Position numbers and translations under genes: made by a program
The notes under the pieces: generated by a model
What the model was told of the DNA's origin: nothing
The model's database searches: none
What the model saw: only the letters and a program-made list of their open reading frames with translations
DNA from: an uncultured Idiomarina sp.
GTDB taxonomy: Bacteria; Pseudomonadota; Gammaproteobacteria; Enterobacterales; Alteromonadaceae
Length of the DNA: 38,527 bases
Assembly (NCBI GenBank): GCA_946885915.1
Contig: CAMPHF010000015.1
Coordinates: 1 to 38,527, forward strand
Reading direction: 5' to 3'
Part shown: positions 11,770-21,688 of the stretch, in pieces
Position numbering within the stretch: position 1 is the first letter of the stretch
Layout: every line of letters begins with the position of its first letter

Positions 11770-13428
11770 TCAGCGGCGTAAACCCTCAGGGTTCATTAAC
11801 CAGCGTAACGGCGACATTAAATCAGAGGCGATTGTACCACGTTCACCATCAACTGCAGCCAATTGTGCAGCGTAACCATGTGCCCAGACAGCAAATTTGA
11901 CCAACTCTAACCGTTCAGTGTGGGTGGTGGGTTGCCGTTGCGCGAGCAAACTGCCAATCAATCCGGCTAATACGTCGCCGCTACCCGCGCTTGCCAGCGC
12001 CGCACAGCCTGAATAATTAATATGAATGGCCGGCGCCGATTCGGTTTGTGCATGACCACTCACCACCAAAGTACCGGCGCCTTTCAACACCCAGATTACC
12101 TGGGGCGCAAGTTGCACTAGCGCCTGCGCGGTGTGAAGCCGATTCGGTTCAACTTTGGTCGTTTGTAACAACCGCGCCGCCTCTTTTGGATGCGGCGTCA
12201 ATACGGTTCCAGCCGGCAACTGCTGCAGCAACTGAGGGGTTTGCGCTAACCCAAATAGCGCATCAGCATCTAGCACTAGAGCAGCTGGTTGCGCTACTTG
12301 CTTTTCTATGTCCGTCACTACTTGTGTCACTATTTGCTGCGACCACGCGGAACGCCCCAACCCTGGCCCGAGCACAATACTGTCGGCGGACCCTGTGGCT
12401 AAGTTCGCTGGCAACGGATCGGTTTCAGCCAGAGGTGTTACCAACCACTCCGCTTGCTGACTATGCAAAGCCTGCACATTTGCTGCGGCCGTTACCAATG
12501 TTACTTTTCCTACACCGCTGCGCAGCGCCGCCAACCCCGCTAGCGCCACTGCTCCTGCCATTCCAACCGCACCGCCAATCACCAGTAACTGCCCATGCTG
12601 GCCTTTATGGGAATCAGCGCGTCGTTTACCCAACGGGTGCCGCCGCGGTGCACCCGCGGTTGCGGATAAATAGTTAGTGAGCGTTGCCAGCGGTGTAGCG
12701 AATTCTGCAAACTCAGCGCCAATACCAAGCTCAGCCAAGGCTCGCCGCCCTACGTAATGGGCCGCTGAACCTGTGTATAAACCAACTTTTGCCGCCACCA
12801 TTGTCAAGGTCAGGTCAGCAACCATGGCATCTTCACCCAATACTTCGCCGCTATCTCCCGCTAAGCCGGTTGGCACGTCCACCGCCACCACTGGCGCCGC
12901 CACCCAAGTCGTGAGCCGATCTCGCCAGCAGTTAACCGCCGCCACTGCGGCTGCAAATTCCGCATTCAAGGGGCGATTCAATCCCGCGCCAAACAATGCA
13001 TCGACAATAGTTGCAGGCGCCGACTCTTGCTCGAGTGCCGCGGGGAGTTGTGCAAGGAGTTGCACTCGATGCTGCGGAAAAGCTTGTAAAAACGCCGCCC
13101 GAGCCTGCTGGGCAAGCTCGGTGTTAGGTGTGGTTGCAAACACCCGTATCGGCCAGCCGGCTTGCGCGGCAAGACGCGCGACTACCCAGCCATCGGCACC
13201 ATTATTGCCAGGCCCAATTAGCAGCCATAACGAGCGTTTCGGGCCGTCATGCTGCAGCAACTGAAATAACGCCTGCCCCGCCCGCAACAGCAGGGTTTCG
13301 AGATTTCCTTGTTGTTGGGCAATAGCTGCGGCTTCGCCCTGCTTTACCGCCTCAGTCGTATATAAATATTGTGGTGGGGTGAACGAGTACACTGGCGTTG
13401 TTTCACCTTGGCTGCTATTTGTCGACAT
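11770..13428 (-). CDS. nnr: Bifunctional NAD(P)H-hydrate epimerase / ADP-dependent NAD(P)H-hydrate dehydratase
   Basis: Nnr repairs hydrated NAD(P)H. The N-terminal YjeF_N domain epimerizes NAD(P)HX and the C-terminal ribokinase-like domain dehydrates the S form using ADP. The ATG at 13428 has AGGAG seven bases upstream and gives 552 residues; longer in-frame starts lack such a site. The N-terminal half shows GPGNNGADGWVVARLA, VDALFGAGLNRPL and VAVDVPTGLAGDSGE. The C-terminal half shows GQLLVIGGAVGMAGAV, VLGPGLGRSAW, VLDADALF, TPHPKEAARLL and GSGDVLAG. The usual GNNGGDG is GNNGADG here. Transcription diverges from queG. Confidence 0.95.
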   Translation of the reverse strand: MSTNSSQGETTPVYSFTPPQYLYTTEAVKQGEAAAIAQQQGNLETLLLRAGQALFQLLQHDGPKRSLWLLIGPGNNGADGWVVARLAAQAGWPIRVFATTPNTELAQQARAAFLQAFPQHRVQLLAQLPAALEQESAPATIVDALFGAGLNRPLNAEFAAAVAAVNCWRDRLTTWVAAPVVAVDVPTGLAGDSGEVLGEDAMVADLTLTMVAAKVGLYTGSAAHYVGRRALAELGIGAEFAEFATPLATLTNYLSATAGAPRRHPLGKRRADSHKGQHGQLLVIGGAVGMAGAVALAGLAALRSGVGKVTLVTAAANVQALHSQQAEWLVTPLAETDPLPANLATGSADSIVLGPGLGRSAWSQQIVTQVVTDIEKQVAQPAALVLDADALFGLAQTPQLLQQLPAGTVLTPHPKEAARLLQTTKVEPNRLHTAQALVQLAPQVIWVLKGAGTLVVSGHAQTESAPAIHINYSGCAALASAGSGDVLAGLIGSLLAQRQPTTHTERLELVKFAVWAHGYAAQLAAVDGERGTIASDLMSPLRWLMNPEGLRR

Positions 13429-13448
13429 CCAGACACTCCTGCTATTAT
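13419..13448 (+). promoter_or_regulatory. Candidate queG promoter
   Basis: TTGTCG (13419-13424) and TATTAT (13443-13448) are separated by 18 bp, placing a start of transcription about 30 bases before the queG ATG. The site overlaps the first codons of the divergent nnr gene. It is based on hexamer match only. Confidence 0.45.
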
Positions 13449-13483
13449 CCACGTCGAACCCCTTAATTGAGTTACCCATTGCC

Positions 13484-14656
13484 ATGTCTCACACCACCAC
13501 TGGGCAGCATGACCCGCAATCTCAATCGACGCCATTAACGGCCTCGGAAATTGCGCAGTTAGCAACACTGATTAAGCAATGGGGCGCTGAATTAGGGTTT
13601 CAGCACGTCGGCATTACTGATATTGATTTAAGCAAGCACCAAGCCCATCTGCAAGCCTGGTTGGATAAAGGCTATCACGGCGAGATGACCTTTATGGAGC
13701 AGCATGGTGATTTGCGTACCCGCCCTGACAAACTTCATCCCGGTGCCGTGCGCGCCATTTCGGTGCGCATGGATTACCTGCCGGCAGAAGCCGGTTTCGC
13801 GAAAACTTTGAATAACCCGCGGCTTGGTTACATCAGTCGCTACGCGCTGGGGCGGGATTATCACAAGGTACTGCGCAAGCGCCTCAAACAGCTTGGCGAC
13901 CGCATTCAAGCGCACTTTCAAGGCACTGACTTTCGCCCTTTTGTTGACTCGGCTCCTATTTTGGAGCGCCAACTGGCTGAGCAAGCCGGGCTAGGTTGGA
14001 CCGGCAAACACAGCTTACTGTTAAGTGAACAAGGCGGTTCGTGGTTCTTCTTAGGAGAACTGTTGATTAATCTGCCGCTACCCGTCGACGCGCCGGTGGC
14101 AGAAAAGTGCGGAAAATGTACCGCCTGCATCACCATTTGTCCGACCCAGGCGATTGTTGAGCCTTATGTGGTCGATGCGCGGCGCTGCATTAGTTATTTA
14201 ACCATCGAGCACAAATCAGCCATTCCCGAAGAATTTCGACCGTTAATGGGAAATCGCATTTATGGCTGCGATGATTGCCAATTAATTTGTCCGTGGAATC
14301 GGTTTGCCCAGCTCACCGCCGAGGATGACTTTGCGCCCCGTAAAGATTTACACCAACCAGAGTTACTCGAACTCTGGGCATGGGATGAACAAACCTTTTT
14401 GACTCGTACTGAGGGTTCGCCCATTCGCCGCATTGGCTATGAAAAATGGCGGCGTAATTTGGCGGTGGCGCTTGGCAACGCGACGCCGTCGGAGGATATT
14501 TTACAGGCGTTGGCGGCTGCTCAAGCAGATGCTTCCGCGCTTGTGTTGGAACATATTGAGTGGGCCATTAAGCAACAACAAGGGCTAGATGCGCCCTCGC
14601 AGCAGGTTAAACGTTTGGTGCGCGCGGTGAGTAAAGGGTTGCCGCGCGATGCCTAA
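13484..14656 (+). CDS. queG: Epoxyqueuosine reductase QueG
   Basis: QueG is the cobalamin-dependent iron-sulfur enzyme that reduces epoxyqueuosine to queuosine at tRNA position 34. The ATG at 13484 gives 390 residues starting MSHTTTGQH; the upstream in-frame extension is antisense to the nnr 5' end and is rejected. The protein has GFQHVGITD near the N-terminus and VDSAPILERQLAEQAGLGW. The first 4Fe-4S motif CGKCTACITICP starts at Cys209. A second group, CDDCQLICPWNRF, starts at Cys262. A HEAT-like tail ends the protein. The window's tRNA-Tyr (GTA) is a natural substrate. Confidence 0.96.
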   Translation: MSHTTTGQHDPQSQSTPLTASEIAQLATLIKQWGAELGFQHVGITDIDLSKHQAHLQAWLDKGYHGEMTFMEQHGDLRTRPDKLHPGAVRAISVRMDYLPAEAGFAKTLNNPRLGYISRYALGRDYHKVLRKRLKQLGDRIQAHFQGTDFRPFVDSAPILERQLAEQAGLGWTGKHSLLLSEQGGSWFFLGELLINLPLPVDAPVAEKCGKCTACITICPTQAIVEPYVVDARRCISYLTIEHKSAIPEEFRPLMGNRIYGCDDCQLICPWNRFAQLTAEDDFAPRKDLHQPELLELWAWDEQTFLTRTEGSPIRRIGYEKWRRNLAVALGNATPSEDILQALAAAQADASALVLEHIEWAIKQQQGLDAPSQQVKRLVRAVSKGLPRDA

Positions 14657-14671
14657 ACGCTAAGCGCGCCG

Positions 14672-14881
14672 TTATTCCTCGCCGGGCTTAAACACCCCAA
14701 TCACCTTATCGAATTGCCGCTTCGAGCCGCCACCTTGAGCTTTGGGCTCGCTCATGCGGTGATGGCAGGCCACGCATTCCACTTGCTCAATATTGTTCTC
14801 GAAGAACAACATCAGGGTATCCATTTTCTTACACTCTGGGCAGGTGGCTCCGGCAATAAAGCGTTTGCGCTGACGGGTCAT
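14672..14881 (-). CDS. yheV: YheV family putative zinc ribbon protein
   Basis: This is a 69-residue protein beginning MTRQRKRFIAGATCPECKKM, with a second pair in ECVACHHRM, so four cysteines can form a zinc ribbon. The N-terminal RKRFIAGA, central ENNIEQVECV and C-terminal KVIGVFKPGEE match what I recall of E. coli YheV, whose function is unknown. The ATG at 14881 has GGAG five bases upstream, so a longer reading extending to 14998 is rejected. It is divergent from the ABC-F gene, also its neighbour group in E. coli. Confidence 0.88.
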   Translation of the reverse strand: MTRQRKRFIAGATCPECKKMDTLMLFFENNIEQVECVACHHRMSEPKAQGGGSKRQFDKVIGVFKPGEE

Positions 14882-14980
14882 AAGTTCTCCACATATTGGC
14901 AGACGTGCGCTAATTTTCGCACTATTTGGGCGCGTCTTCGTTATACTGTGCGACCACGTAAATTGTATCACAGAGACGTT

Positions 14981-16879
14981 ATGATAGATGCACGCCAAAT
15001 TAGTCTGTTACGCGGCACCGAGCGGCTATTGCAGGACACCAGCTTCACCATTTTCCCGGGCCACAAAGTGGGTTTGGTGGGTGCTAATGGCAGCGGTAAA
15101 TCTTCATTGTTTGCATTGCTACGTGGCGAATTAGGGCTTGATGCTGGCGACCTCAGCCTACCTAGCGGCTGGCGTATCGCCAGTGTCCGCCAAGAAACTC
15201 CAGCCCTTGATAAAAGCGCACTTGCTTATGTACTCGATGGCGACCAAGAGTTCCGCCAGTTGCAAGCGCAGCTGGCGCAAGCCGAAGCTGACGACGATGG
15301 CGTGTTAGTGGCCACGCTGCATGACCAATTGGCCACTATCGGCGCTTATGACATTGAAGCTCGCGCCGCCAGTTTACTCGACGGGTTAGGCTTCGCATCC
15401 AATCAAATTCAACAACCAGTGGCGGCATTTTCGGGCGGCTGGCGGATGCGTTTAAACCTTGCCCAAGCGCTTATCGCTCGCGCCGACCTGCTACTGCTCG
15501 ACGAGCCCACTAACCACTTAGACGTAGACGCCATTTTTTGGTTAGAAAGCTGGATCAACAACTGCCAAGATACGGTAGTAGTGATTGCCCACGACCGCGA
15601 TTTTCTCGATAACGTGGCGCAAAGTATTATTCATATTGAGCATCAGCGCGCCCACACCTACCAAGGTAATTACAGCCAGTTCGAGCGTCAACGGGCAGAG
15701 CAAATAGCCCAGCAACAAGCCGCATTTGTGAAAGAGCAAGCGGTGCGCAAACACCTACAAAGTTATATTGATCGGTTTCGTTATAAAGCCAGCAAAGCTA
15801 AACAGGCCCAAAGCCGAATTAAAGCGCTTGAACGCTTACAAGCTCAAGCCCCGCTGCGAGCGCAAAGTGCCATTCAGTTTCACTTTGCCGAGCCGACCAA
15901 ACTGCCGAACCCACTGCTGACAATGCGCGAAGCCAAAGCTGGCTATGGCGATACCACTATCCTCAATCATATTCAGTTGAACTTGGTGCCAGGCAGTCGC
16001 ATTGGCTTGCTGGGCCGCAATGGTGCGGGTAAATCGACGCTGGTTAAACTGATTGCTGGGCAATTAAAACCCCAAGCCGGTGAAGTCGCGATGAGCCAGG
16101 GCGTACAACTTGGTTATTTTGCGCAGCATCAGCTTGAACTACTCGATCCAAAAGCTTCACCACTGCTGCATTTACAGCGGCTTGATGCCCGTGCAACCGA
16201 GCAGCAATTACGTGATTACATTGGTGGTTTTGGGTTCTCTGGCGATATGGCCACACAGCCGGTGGCACCGATGTCAGGTGGTGAAAAAGCACGGCTAGTG
16301 TTAGCGCTGATTATTTATCAGAAGCCCAACGTGTTACTGCTTGACGAACCCACTAACCACCTTGATTTGGAAATGCGCGAGGCGCTGGTTTATGCACTGC
16401 AAGAATTCAGTGGCGCATTAATTGTGGTATCCCATGATAGGCACCTGCTGCGCACCACAGTGGATGACTTTTATTTAGTTGCCAATGGCCAAGTTGAGCC
16501 TTTTGCTGGTGACTTAGAGGCCTATCATGCTTGGTTGACAGAGGCGGCAAAGGCGGCGCAGAAAGCGACCAAAGCAGAGGCCACCGACGGCGTGAGTCGC
16601 GATGACCGCAAAGCCCAAAAGCGAGAGCAAGCGCAGCAACGCCAGGCGCTCAAACCATTACGCGATAAAGTACGTAAGTTAGAGCAACAACTTGAGCAAC
16701 GACAAGCCGAGCTCGACAATCTCAATGCGTTGTTAGCTGATAATGATTTATACAGCGCAGCACGCAAACCCGAGCTCACCGACATTTTGGCGCGTCAAGC
16801 TGCCTGCCAGCAACAGTTAGCCCAGATCGAGAGCGACTGGCTAGAAGCCGCCGCCGACTTAGAACAAGCAGAAGCCTAA
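14981..16879 (+). CDS. yheS: ABC-F family ATPase (YheS-type)
   Basis: ABC-F proteins are soluble twin-ATPase factors acting on the ribosome rather than transporters. The 632-residue protein has two nucleotide-binding domains. The first has Walker A GANGSGKSS (34-42), signature FSGGWRMRLNLA and LLLDEPTNHLDVDA. The second has GRNGAGKSTL, MSGGEKARLVLA and LLLDEPTNHLDLEM. A P-site tRNA interaction linker (about 240-300) and a charged coiled-coil C-terminus (KREQAQQRQALKPLRDKV) complete it. No membrane segment is present. The start MIDARQISLLRG at 14981 is the family start. YheT and YheU genes follow, as in E. coli. Confidence 0.94.
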   Translation: MIDARQISLLRGTERLLQDTSFTIFPGHKVGLVGANGSGKSSLFALLRGELGLDAGDLSLPSGWRIASVRQETPALDKSALAYVLDGDQEFRQLQAQLAQAEADDDGVLVATLHDQLATIGAYDIEARAASLLDGLGFASNQIQQPVAAFSGGWRMRLNLAQALIARADLLLLDEPTNHLDVDAIFWLESWINNCQDTVVVIAHDRDFLDNVAQSIIHIEHQRAHTYQGNYSQFERQRAEQIAQQQAAFVKEQAVRKHLQSYIDRFRYKASKAKQAQSRIKALERLQAQAPLRAQSAIQFHFAEPTKLPNPLLTMREAKAGYGDTTILNHIQLNLVPGSRIGLLGRNGAGKSTLVKLIAGQLKPQAGEVAMSQGVQLGYFAQHQLELLDPKASPLLHLQRLDARATEQQLRDYIGGFGFSGDMATQPVAPMSGGEKARLVLALIIYQKPNVLLLDEPTNHLDLEMREALVYALQEFSGALIVVSHDRHLLRTTVDDFYLVANGQVEPFAGDLEAYHAWLTEAAKAAQKATKAEATDGVSRDDRKAQKREQAQQRQALKPLRDKVRKLEQQLEQRQAELDNLNALLADNDLYSAARKPELTDILARQAACQQQLAQIESDWLEAAADLEQAEA

Positions 16880-16882
16880 CCG

Positions 16883-17872
16883 ATGCAAAATACTGCCACA
16901 ACTTGGGTACAAAGCCCGTTTCAGCCGCCACGATGGCTGCAAAACCCGCATCTGCAAACGCTATTGCCGCGCTTGTTATTACCAAGTCGGCCGGTACCGG
17001 GTGAGTGGACGTTGTTTCCTACTGCGGATGGCGATCAGGTGGAGCTGTTTTGGCATCGTCCCCACCCCGAATCGCAACCGTTAATCGTGATTTTTCATGG
17101 CTTAGAAGGCTCAGTTGATTCGCCTTATGTATGGCAGTTAATGGAAGCTGCCGCGGCCCAAGGTTGGAATAGCGTGGTCATGCATTTTCGTGGTTGCGGG
17201 CGGTTTCCTAACAAGCTGCCACGCGCTTATCACTCTGGTGATACCGCCGATGCGCGCCACCTGTTACAACACCTTGCTCAGAGTTACCCAACCTTGGCCA
17301 CTGTAGGCTTCAGCTTAGGTGGCAACATGCTCAGCAAACTGCTTGGCGAAGGCAATGTGCCAGGTGTTCGCGCCGCAGCCAGTATTGCCGCACCGATAGA
17401 CTTAGCGGCGTGTGCCGGACGCCTAGATCAAGGCTTTTCGAAGCTATATCGACATTATTTATTGGGTAGTTTGCGGCGCAAGTTCAAACAAAAGCAGGCA
17501 CAGCGGTGCTTTGCCGCAGGCCATTCATTAGCCGCATTAAACATTGACGACTTGCGAACATTTTATCAATTTGATGACGCGGTAACGGCGCCGTTACATG
17601 GCTTTGCTGGAGTGGATGATTACTACCGGCGGGCGAGCGCACGACCTCATTTAGCCAAGGTCGAGGTACCTTTGCTGCAATTGCACGCGCAAGATGATCC
17701 GTTCATGACTGCCGGCGTGATTCCCGAAGCACACGAACTTAGCCCTTACGTTACCTATGAAATAAGTGAGTTTGGCGGCCACATGGGGTTCATTACCTAT
17801 CGCAACCGACGCTTTGAATACTATTTACCAGCAAGAATTGTGCAGTTTTTAGCTGCGCACCTGACCCACTAG
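16883..17872 (+). CDS. yheT: YheT family alpha/beta hydrolase
   Basis: This is a 329-residue alpha/beta-fold hydrolase. It starts with [15 protein letters not shown], a signature of the YheT/ABHD1-3 group, then has the oxyanion-loop motif [12 protein letters not shown]. The nucleophile elbow is [10 protein letters not shown], with the catalytic serine in GFSLG. Candidate acid and base lie in LHAQDDPFM and FGGHMGF. Members are esterase-like but the bacterial substrate is not established. It begins three bases after the ABC-F stop, with no clear ribosome-binding site of its own, so it is probably translationally coupled. Confidence 0.92.
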   Translation: MQNTATTWVQSPFQPPRWLQNPHLQTLLPRLLLPSRPVPGEWTLFPTADGDQVELFWHRPHPESQPLIVIFHGLEGSVDSPYVWQLMEAAAAQGWNSVVMHFRGCGRFPNKLPRAYHSGDTADARHLLQHLAQSYPTLATVGFSLGGNMLSKLLGEGNVPGVRAAASIAAPIDLAACAGRLDQGFSKLYRHYLLGSLRRKFKQKQAQRCFAAGHSLAALNIDDLRTFYQFDDAVTAPLHGFAGVDDYYRRASARPHLAKVEVPLLQLHAQDDPFMTAGVIPEAHELSPYVTYEISEFGGHMGFITYRNRRFEYYLPARIVQFLAAHLTH

Positions 17873-17883
17873 CGGAGCCACTT

Positions 17884-18129
17884 ATGCAAATTCCTTGGCA
17901 ACAACTTGACCCGACCACGCTCGAAGCACTCATCGAGAGCTTTGTGCTGCGGGAAGGCACCGACTATGGTGAAACCGAGGTGGATTTAGCCACGAAAGTA
18001 GCGCAAGTGAGAGCTCAGTTGCAGCGCGGTGAGATTGTGATTGTTTGGTCTGAATTGCACGAAAGTGTGTCACTGATGCCGCGTGATGCCGTCACCTCAA
18101 TGCCAACCGAGACACCCGACGAAGATTAG
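17884..18129 (+). CDS. yheU: YheU family protein
   Basis: This 81-residue protein begins [20 protein letters not shown]. The central [10 protein letters not shown] and later [19 protein letters not shown] match E. coli YheU, whose function is unknown. The C-terminal tail ([11 protein letters not shown]) is an acidic addition. GGAG lies six bases before the ATG. It is the third gene of the yheS-yheT-yheU unit. Its TAG overlaps the cysQ TAA on the other strand by two bases within a four-base tail-to-tail overlap. Confidence 0.92.
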   Translation: MQIPWQQLDPTTLEALIESFVLREGTDYGETEVDLATKVAQVRAQLQRGEIVIVWSELHESVSLMPRDAVTSMPTETPDED

Positions 18130-18971
18130 GAGCGGCGCGTCGCTGATGAGTGCGGACCCACAAAAATATCGCGCCAGCCAACTGCCGGGTCACCCAAAAT
18201 CAAAAAATTAGGGTTCCCGAGTCCCGCTGTTTCGTTGTAGGTCAGGGGTTCGAACGCCTCACTTACAATTTGTCCGCCAGCTTCATGCACAATGACCTGC
18301 GCCGCTGCGGTATCCCACTCGCCCGTGGGCCCAACGCGCAGAAAGCAATCGGCCTTACCCTCGGCAATAAAACAGGCTTTCAATGAGCAACTGCCGGCCG
18401 GAAGTGGCTTTAATTTGCGCTCAGTGTGCATCCGTCGCTTCACTCGTTCGCGAGGCTGGCGGCGGCTAATCGCAATAATCAACGGATCTTGTTCAGGATC
18501 GGCTAAACGTCTCACTTGAATGGCTTGCCGACCGGTGGCATCCACTTTATAGGCACCCTGCCCCGCTAACCCAGCATATAGCGTATCGCCGGCTGGCCAG
18601 AAAATAACCCCTAACACCGGCCGATTATCTTCAATGAGCGCAATATTGACGGCAAAGTCACCGCTGCGCGCAATAAACTCTTGGGTACCGTCAATCGGGT
18701 CAATTAACCAATAGCGCTGCCACTGCTTGCGCACATGGAACTCAATCGCTTCGCTTTCTTCCGACAGAATCGGCACCTCGGGGGTGAGTTGCTCGAGCGC
18801 TTGAATAATAAAGCGGTGGGCAGCCATATCGGCGCTGGTGACGGGCGATTCATCCGCTTTGACAAAGGCTTGGTACTCGCCTCTATCGTACAGACGCATA
18901 ATGAGCGCGCCCGCATCACGAGCAATGCGCTCAACCGCTTGAATGGTCTCGGTGTACCAGGTGGAGGTCAT
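18126..18971 (-). CDS. cysQ: 3'(2'),5'-bisphosphate nucleotidase CysQ
   Basis: CysQ hydrolyses 3'-phosphoadenosine 5'-phosphate (PAP) to AMP, removing an inhibitory product of sulfate assimilation. The 281-residue protein shows the lithium-sensitive phosphatase metal site: SEESE (Glu71/Glu72), [12 protein letters not shown] (residues 89-100) and [17 protein letters not shown] near the C-terminus. The start overlaps the nudE stop as ATGA, so cysQ is translationally coupled to nudE, a pairing seen in other gammaproteobacteria. Confidence 0.95.
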   Translation of the reverse strand: MTSTWYTETIQAVERIARDAGALIMRLYDRGEYQAFVKADESPVTSADMAAHRFIIQALEQLTPEVPILSEESEAIEFHVRKQWQRYWLIDPIDGTQEFIARSGDFAVNIALIEDNRPVLGVIFWPAGDTLYAGLAGQGAYKVDATGRQAIQVRRLADPEQDPLIIAISRRQPRERVKRRMHTERKLKPLPAGSCSLKACFIAEGKADCFLRVGPTGEWDTAAAQVIVHEAGGQIVSEAFEPLTYNETAGLGNPNFLILGDPAVGWRDIFVGPHSSATRRS

Positions 18972-19567
18972 ACGGAATTATTACCATCGGCTGAAATGGG
19001 TTTTGCTGCCGCCTGCAGCGATTCGATGCCGTTTTTTAACAGCAACAATAACGCGGCAATGCTACGTGCTTCGGTGAAGTCCTCGCGCGCCAGCAATGCA
19101 TCCGCATCGGCAAGCGGCCATAATACTTGCTCAAGGGGCTCGGGCTCGTCGCCAAGCAGCTGCTCTGGATATAAATCGAATGCGACGAAAATTTGCATAC
19201 TACCGGCAAAGAACTGGGGAGCCATGGTCATGCTTTTGAGGCTAGCTAACTGTTTTGCCCCAAAGCCAATTTCTTCTTTTAACTCGCGCTGGGCCGCTTG
19301 TGACGGGTTTTCACCCGGGTCTATTAAGCCTTTGGGAAAGCCCAGCTGATAGTTATGCAGCCCTGCTGCGTACTCGCGAATGAGGATAAGTTCGTGGTTC
19401 GCCGTCACCGGTACAATCATAACCGCGCCGCGACCACTACCTTGCATGCGCTCGAACTGGCGCTCCACCCCGTTACTAAAACGAAGGTCGACCGCTTCAA
19501 TTCGAAACAGACGGCTGCGAGCCACGGTCTCGCGTGTTAATATCTCTGGAACTTGCTTAGCTGCCAT
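18968..19567 (-). CDS. nudE: ADP-compounds hydrolase NudE (Nudix)
   Basis: NudE hydrolyses adenosine(5')diphospho compounds such as ADP-ribose, Ap3A and NADH. The 199-residue protein carries an exact Nudix box at residues 80-102, with the pattern GLIDPGEN-x5-QRELKEEIGF, i.e. Gx5Ex7REUxEExGU. EYAAGLHNYQLGFPKG just before it is typical of the NudE/ADPRase branch. The ATG at 19567 is kept although the ribosome-binding site is weak. It lies upstream of cysQ with a four-base overlap and is divergent from yrfG, its E. coli neighbour. Confidence 0.93.
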   Translation of the reverse strand: MAAKQVPEILTRETVARSRLFRIEAVDLRFSNGVERQFERMQGSGRGAVMIVPVTANHELILIREYAAGLHNYQLGFPKGLIDPGENPSQAAQRELKEEIGFGAKQLASLKSMTMAPQFFAGSMQIFVAFDLYPEQLLGDEPEPLEQVLWPLADADALLAREDFTEARSIAALLLLLKNGIESLQAAAKPISADGNNSV

Positions 19568-19628
19568 AGTAGTTTAAAACACACTGCGATGAGAGCTCCT
19601 ACTATAACCAGATTTGTAGCGAAAACCT

Positions 19629-20288
19629 ATGCTGAATTGGGCAGAAATTGACACTGTTTTACTCGATATGGATGGCACCCTACTCGACCTCCACTTCGAT
19701 AACCACTTTTGGCTCGAACATTTACCAAAGCGCTACGCCGATTATCACCAGCTATCGTTAGCCGCAGCCAAAGCCCATCTTACCCAAGCGTTTGCCGCTG
19801 TGGCGGGCACCCTAAATTGGTACTGTTTGGACTACTGGGAAGCCCAGTTACAAGTACCCATTATGGCGCTGAAACGTGAAGTGCAGCACTTGATCAGAAT
19901 GCGTAACGACGTACCACAATTTTTACAAACACTGCGCCAGCAGCAACGGCGTACTGTGTTAGTAACCAACGCGCATCCGGCCAGTTTGGCCTTGAAACTT
20001 GAGCATACCGCGCTTGGCGAACTTTGCGATGAGCTTATTTCAACCCACGAGTTTGGGGTTAGTAAGGAATCCCCCCTATTATGGCAACAGCTGCAGCAGA
20101 AATTACAATTTCAACCTGAGCGCACACTGTTCATCGATGACAGCGAACGCATTCTGACCACCGCGAAAGACTTTGGTATTGGCTATTGCTGGTGTGTAAA
20201 ACAACCCGATAGCCAACGCCCAGCGCAGGCGATAGCAGCGTTTCCTAGCGTTGAGCATTATCACGATTTGGTAAAGGAACTGGCATGA
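19629..20288 (+). CDS. yrfG: GMP/IMP nucleotidase YrfG (HAD superfamily)
   Basis: This is a 219-residue HAD phosphatase with motif [20 protein letters not shown] (nucleophile Asp13, acid Asp15) and motif II LVTNAHP. Motif III lysine lies in SKESPLLW and motif IV is LFIDDSER. The LHFDNHFW extension and the length are those of YrfG, a 5'-nucleotidase acting on GMP and IMP in E. coli. Its TGA overlaps the sthA ATG as ATGA. The upstream gap holds no convincing -35/-10 pair. Confidence 0.92.
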   Translation: MLNWAEIDTVLLDMDGTLLDLHFDNHFWLEHLPKRYADYHQLSLAAAKAHLTQAFAAVAGTLNWYCLDYWEAQLQVPIMALKREVQHLIRMRNDVPQFLQTLRQQQRRTVLVTNAHPASLALKLEHTALGELCDELISTHEFGVSKESPLLWQQLQQKLQFQPERTLFIDDSERILTTAKDFGIGYCWCVKQPDSQRPAQAIAAFPSVEHYHDLVKELA

Positions 20289-21688
20289 AGAAAACTGATT
20301 TTGACGCCATTGTGATTGGCAGCGGACCTGGCGGCGAAGGCGCTGCCATGCAACTGGCCAAAAGTGGCAAGAACGTATGCATGGTCGAACGCTATCGCGT
20401 AATTGGCGGTGGTTGCACCCATTGGGGCACGATACCCTCAAAAGCGCTCCGCCATTCCGTGAGCCGCTTAATTGAATACAATCAGAACCCGCTGTTTTTG
20501 GGCGAGCGGTTACAGCGCAGTTTAACTTTTGCCGACATCATGAAGCATGCCCAAGGCGTGATCCGCAAGCAGGTCAACTTACGCAGTTCGTTCTATGGCC
20601 GTAACGGCGTTACTGTAGTGCATGGTGATGCCAGTTTTCACGACACCCATGAACTGCAAATTCGCAAACCCGATGGTTCGCTAGAGTTCATTACCGCCAA
20701 ACAGTTTGTGATTGCCACGGGTTCTAGACCCTATCATCCGCCCGATGTCGATTTTAGCCATCCACGCATTTACGACTCCGACAGCGTGCTCTCGATGGAT
20801 CATGAACCGCGCAGTGTCATTATTTATGGCGCCGGGGTTATTGGGTCGGAATATGCCAGTATTTTCCGCGGTATGAGCGTGAAAGTAGATTTGATCAATA
20901 CCCGCGAGCGGTTGTTGTCATTTCTCGATGCGGAGATATCCGATGCCATTTCATACCACTTGCGTAACAACGGCGTGGTGATCCGCCACAACGAAGAGTA
21001 TGAACGTATTGAAGGTACCGACGATGGCGTGGTGCTTACCACTAAATCTGGTAAGCGCATGCAAGCCGATTGTTTGTTATTCGCCAATGGTCGATCGGGT
21101 AACATTGAATCTCTCAATCTTGACGTATTGGGGCTTAAGCCTAACTATCGTGGCCAGCTTGAAGTGGATGAAAACTACTGCACCGAGGTGAAGCATGTGT
21201 TTGCAGTGGGCGATATTATCGGTTATCCAAGCCTAGCTAGCGCGGCTTATGACCAAGGCCGAATCAGTGCCACCGCCATGTTAAATGGTCAATGCGATTC
21301 ACGCCTCGTTAGCGATATACCGACAGGCATTTACACCATTCCGGAAATTAGCTCGGTAGGTGCCACGGAAGAAGAGTTGACGGCCCAAAAAGTGCCTTAT
21401 GAAGTGGGCCGTGCGCAATTTAAGCATTTAGCGCGAGCGCAAATTGCCAACACCGATGTTGGTTGTTTGAAATTACTGTTTCACCGCGAAACCAAAGAGA
21501 TTTTGGGCATTCATTGTTTTGGTGAGCGGGCGTCGGAAATTATCCACATCGGCCAGGCTATTATGGAACAAAAACAAGGCGGTAATACCATTGAGTACTT
21601 TGTGAATACCACCTTCAACTACCCGACCATGGCTGAAGCCTATCGAGTGGCCGCCTTAAATGGCTTAAACCGCGTGGTGAATGGGTAA
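20285..21688 (+). CDS. sthA: Soluble pyridine nucleotide transhydrogenase SthA
   Basis: SthA is a cytosolic FAD protein that moves hydride between NADPH and NAD+ and mainly drains excess NADPH. The 467-residue sequence has the FAD dinucleotide fold GSGPGGEGA (12-20). [17 protein letters not shown] follows, where the second redox cysteine of related lipoamide dehydrogenases is Thr49, as is normal for this family. The NAD-binding [13 protein letters not shown], the FAD motif [13 protein letters not shown] and the C-terminal dimerization interface are also present. It is coupled to yrfG, and its last 24 bases overlap the 3' end of envZ on the other strand. Confidence 0.96.
   Translation: MKKTDFDAIVIGSGPGGEGAAMQLAKSGKNVCMVERYRVIGGGCTHWGTIPSKALRHSVSRLIEYNQNPLFLGERLQRSLTFADIMKHAQGVIRKQVNLRSSFYGRNGVTVVHGDASFHDTHELQIRKPDGSLEFITAKQFVIATGSRPYHPPDVDFSHPRIYDSDSVLSMDHEPRSVIIYGAGVIGSEYASIFRGMSVKVDLINTRERLLSFLDAEISDAISYHLRNNGVVIRHNEEYERIEGTDDGVVLTTKSGKRMQADCLLFANGRSGNIESLNLDVLGLKPNYRGQLEVDENYCTEVKHVFAVGDIIGYPSLASAAYDQGRISATAMLNGQCDSRLVSDIPTGIYTIPEISSVGATEEELTAQKVPYEVGRAQFKHLARAQIANTDVGCLKLLFHRETKEILGIHCFGERASEIIHIGQAIMEQKQGGNTIEYFVNTTFNYPTMAEAYRVAALNGLNRVVNG

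Noticed and set aside
12048..12677. A long plus-strand open frame of about 209 codons
   Set aside because: It lies entirely antisense to the clearly conserved nnr gene and has no recognisable domain or ribosome-binding site.
13379..13483. N-terminal extension of QueG
   Set aside because: The extension is antisense to the start of nnr, unlike any QueG N-terminus, and would precede the candidate promoter's transcript start.
14714..14980. N-terminal extension of the ABC-F protein
   Set aside because: It is antisense to yheV, and the family start MIDARQISLLRG at 14981 gives the normal length.
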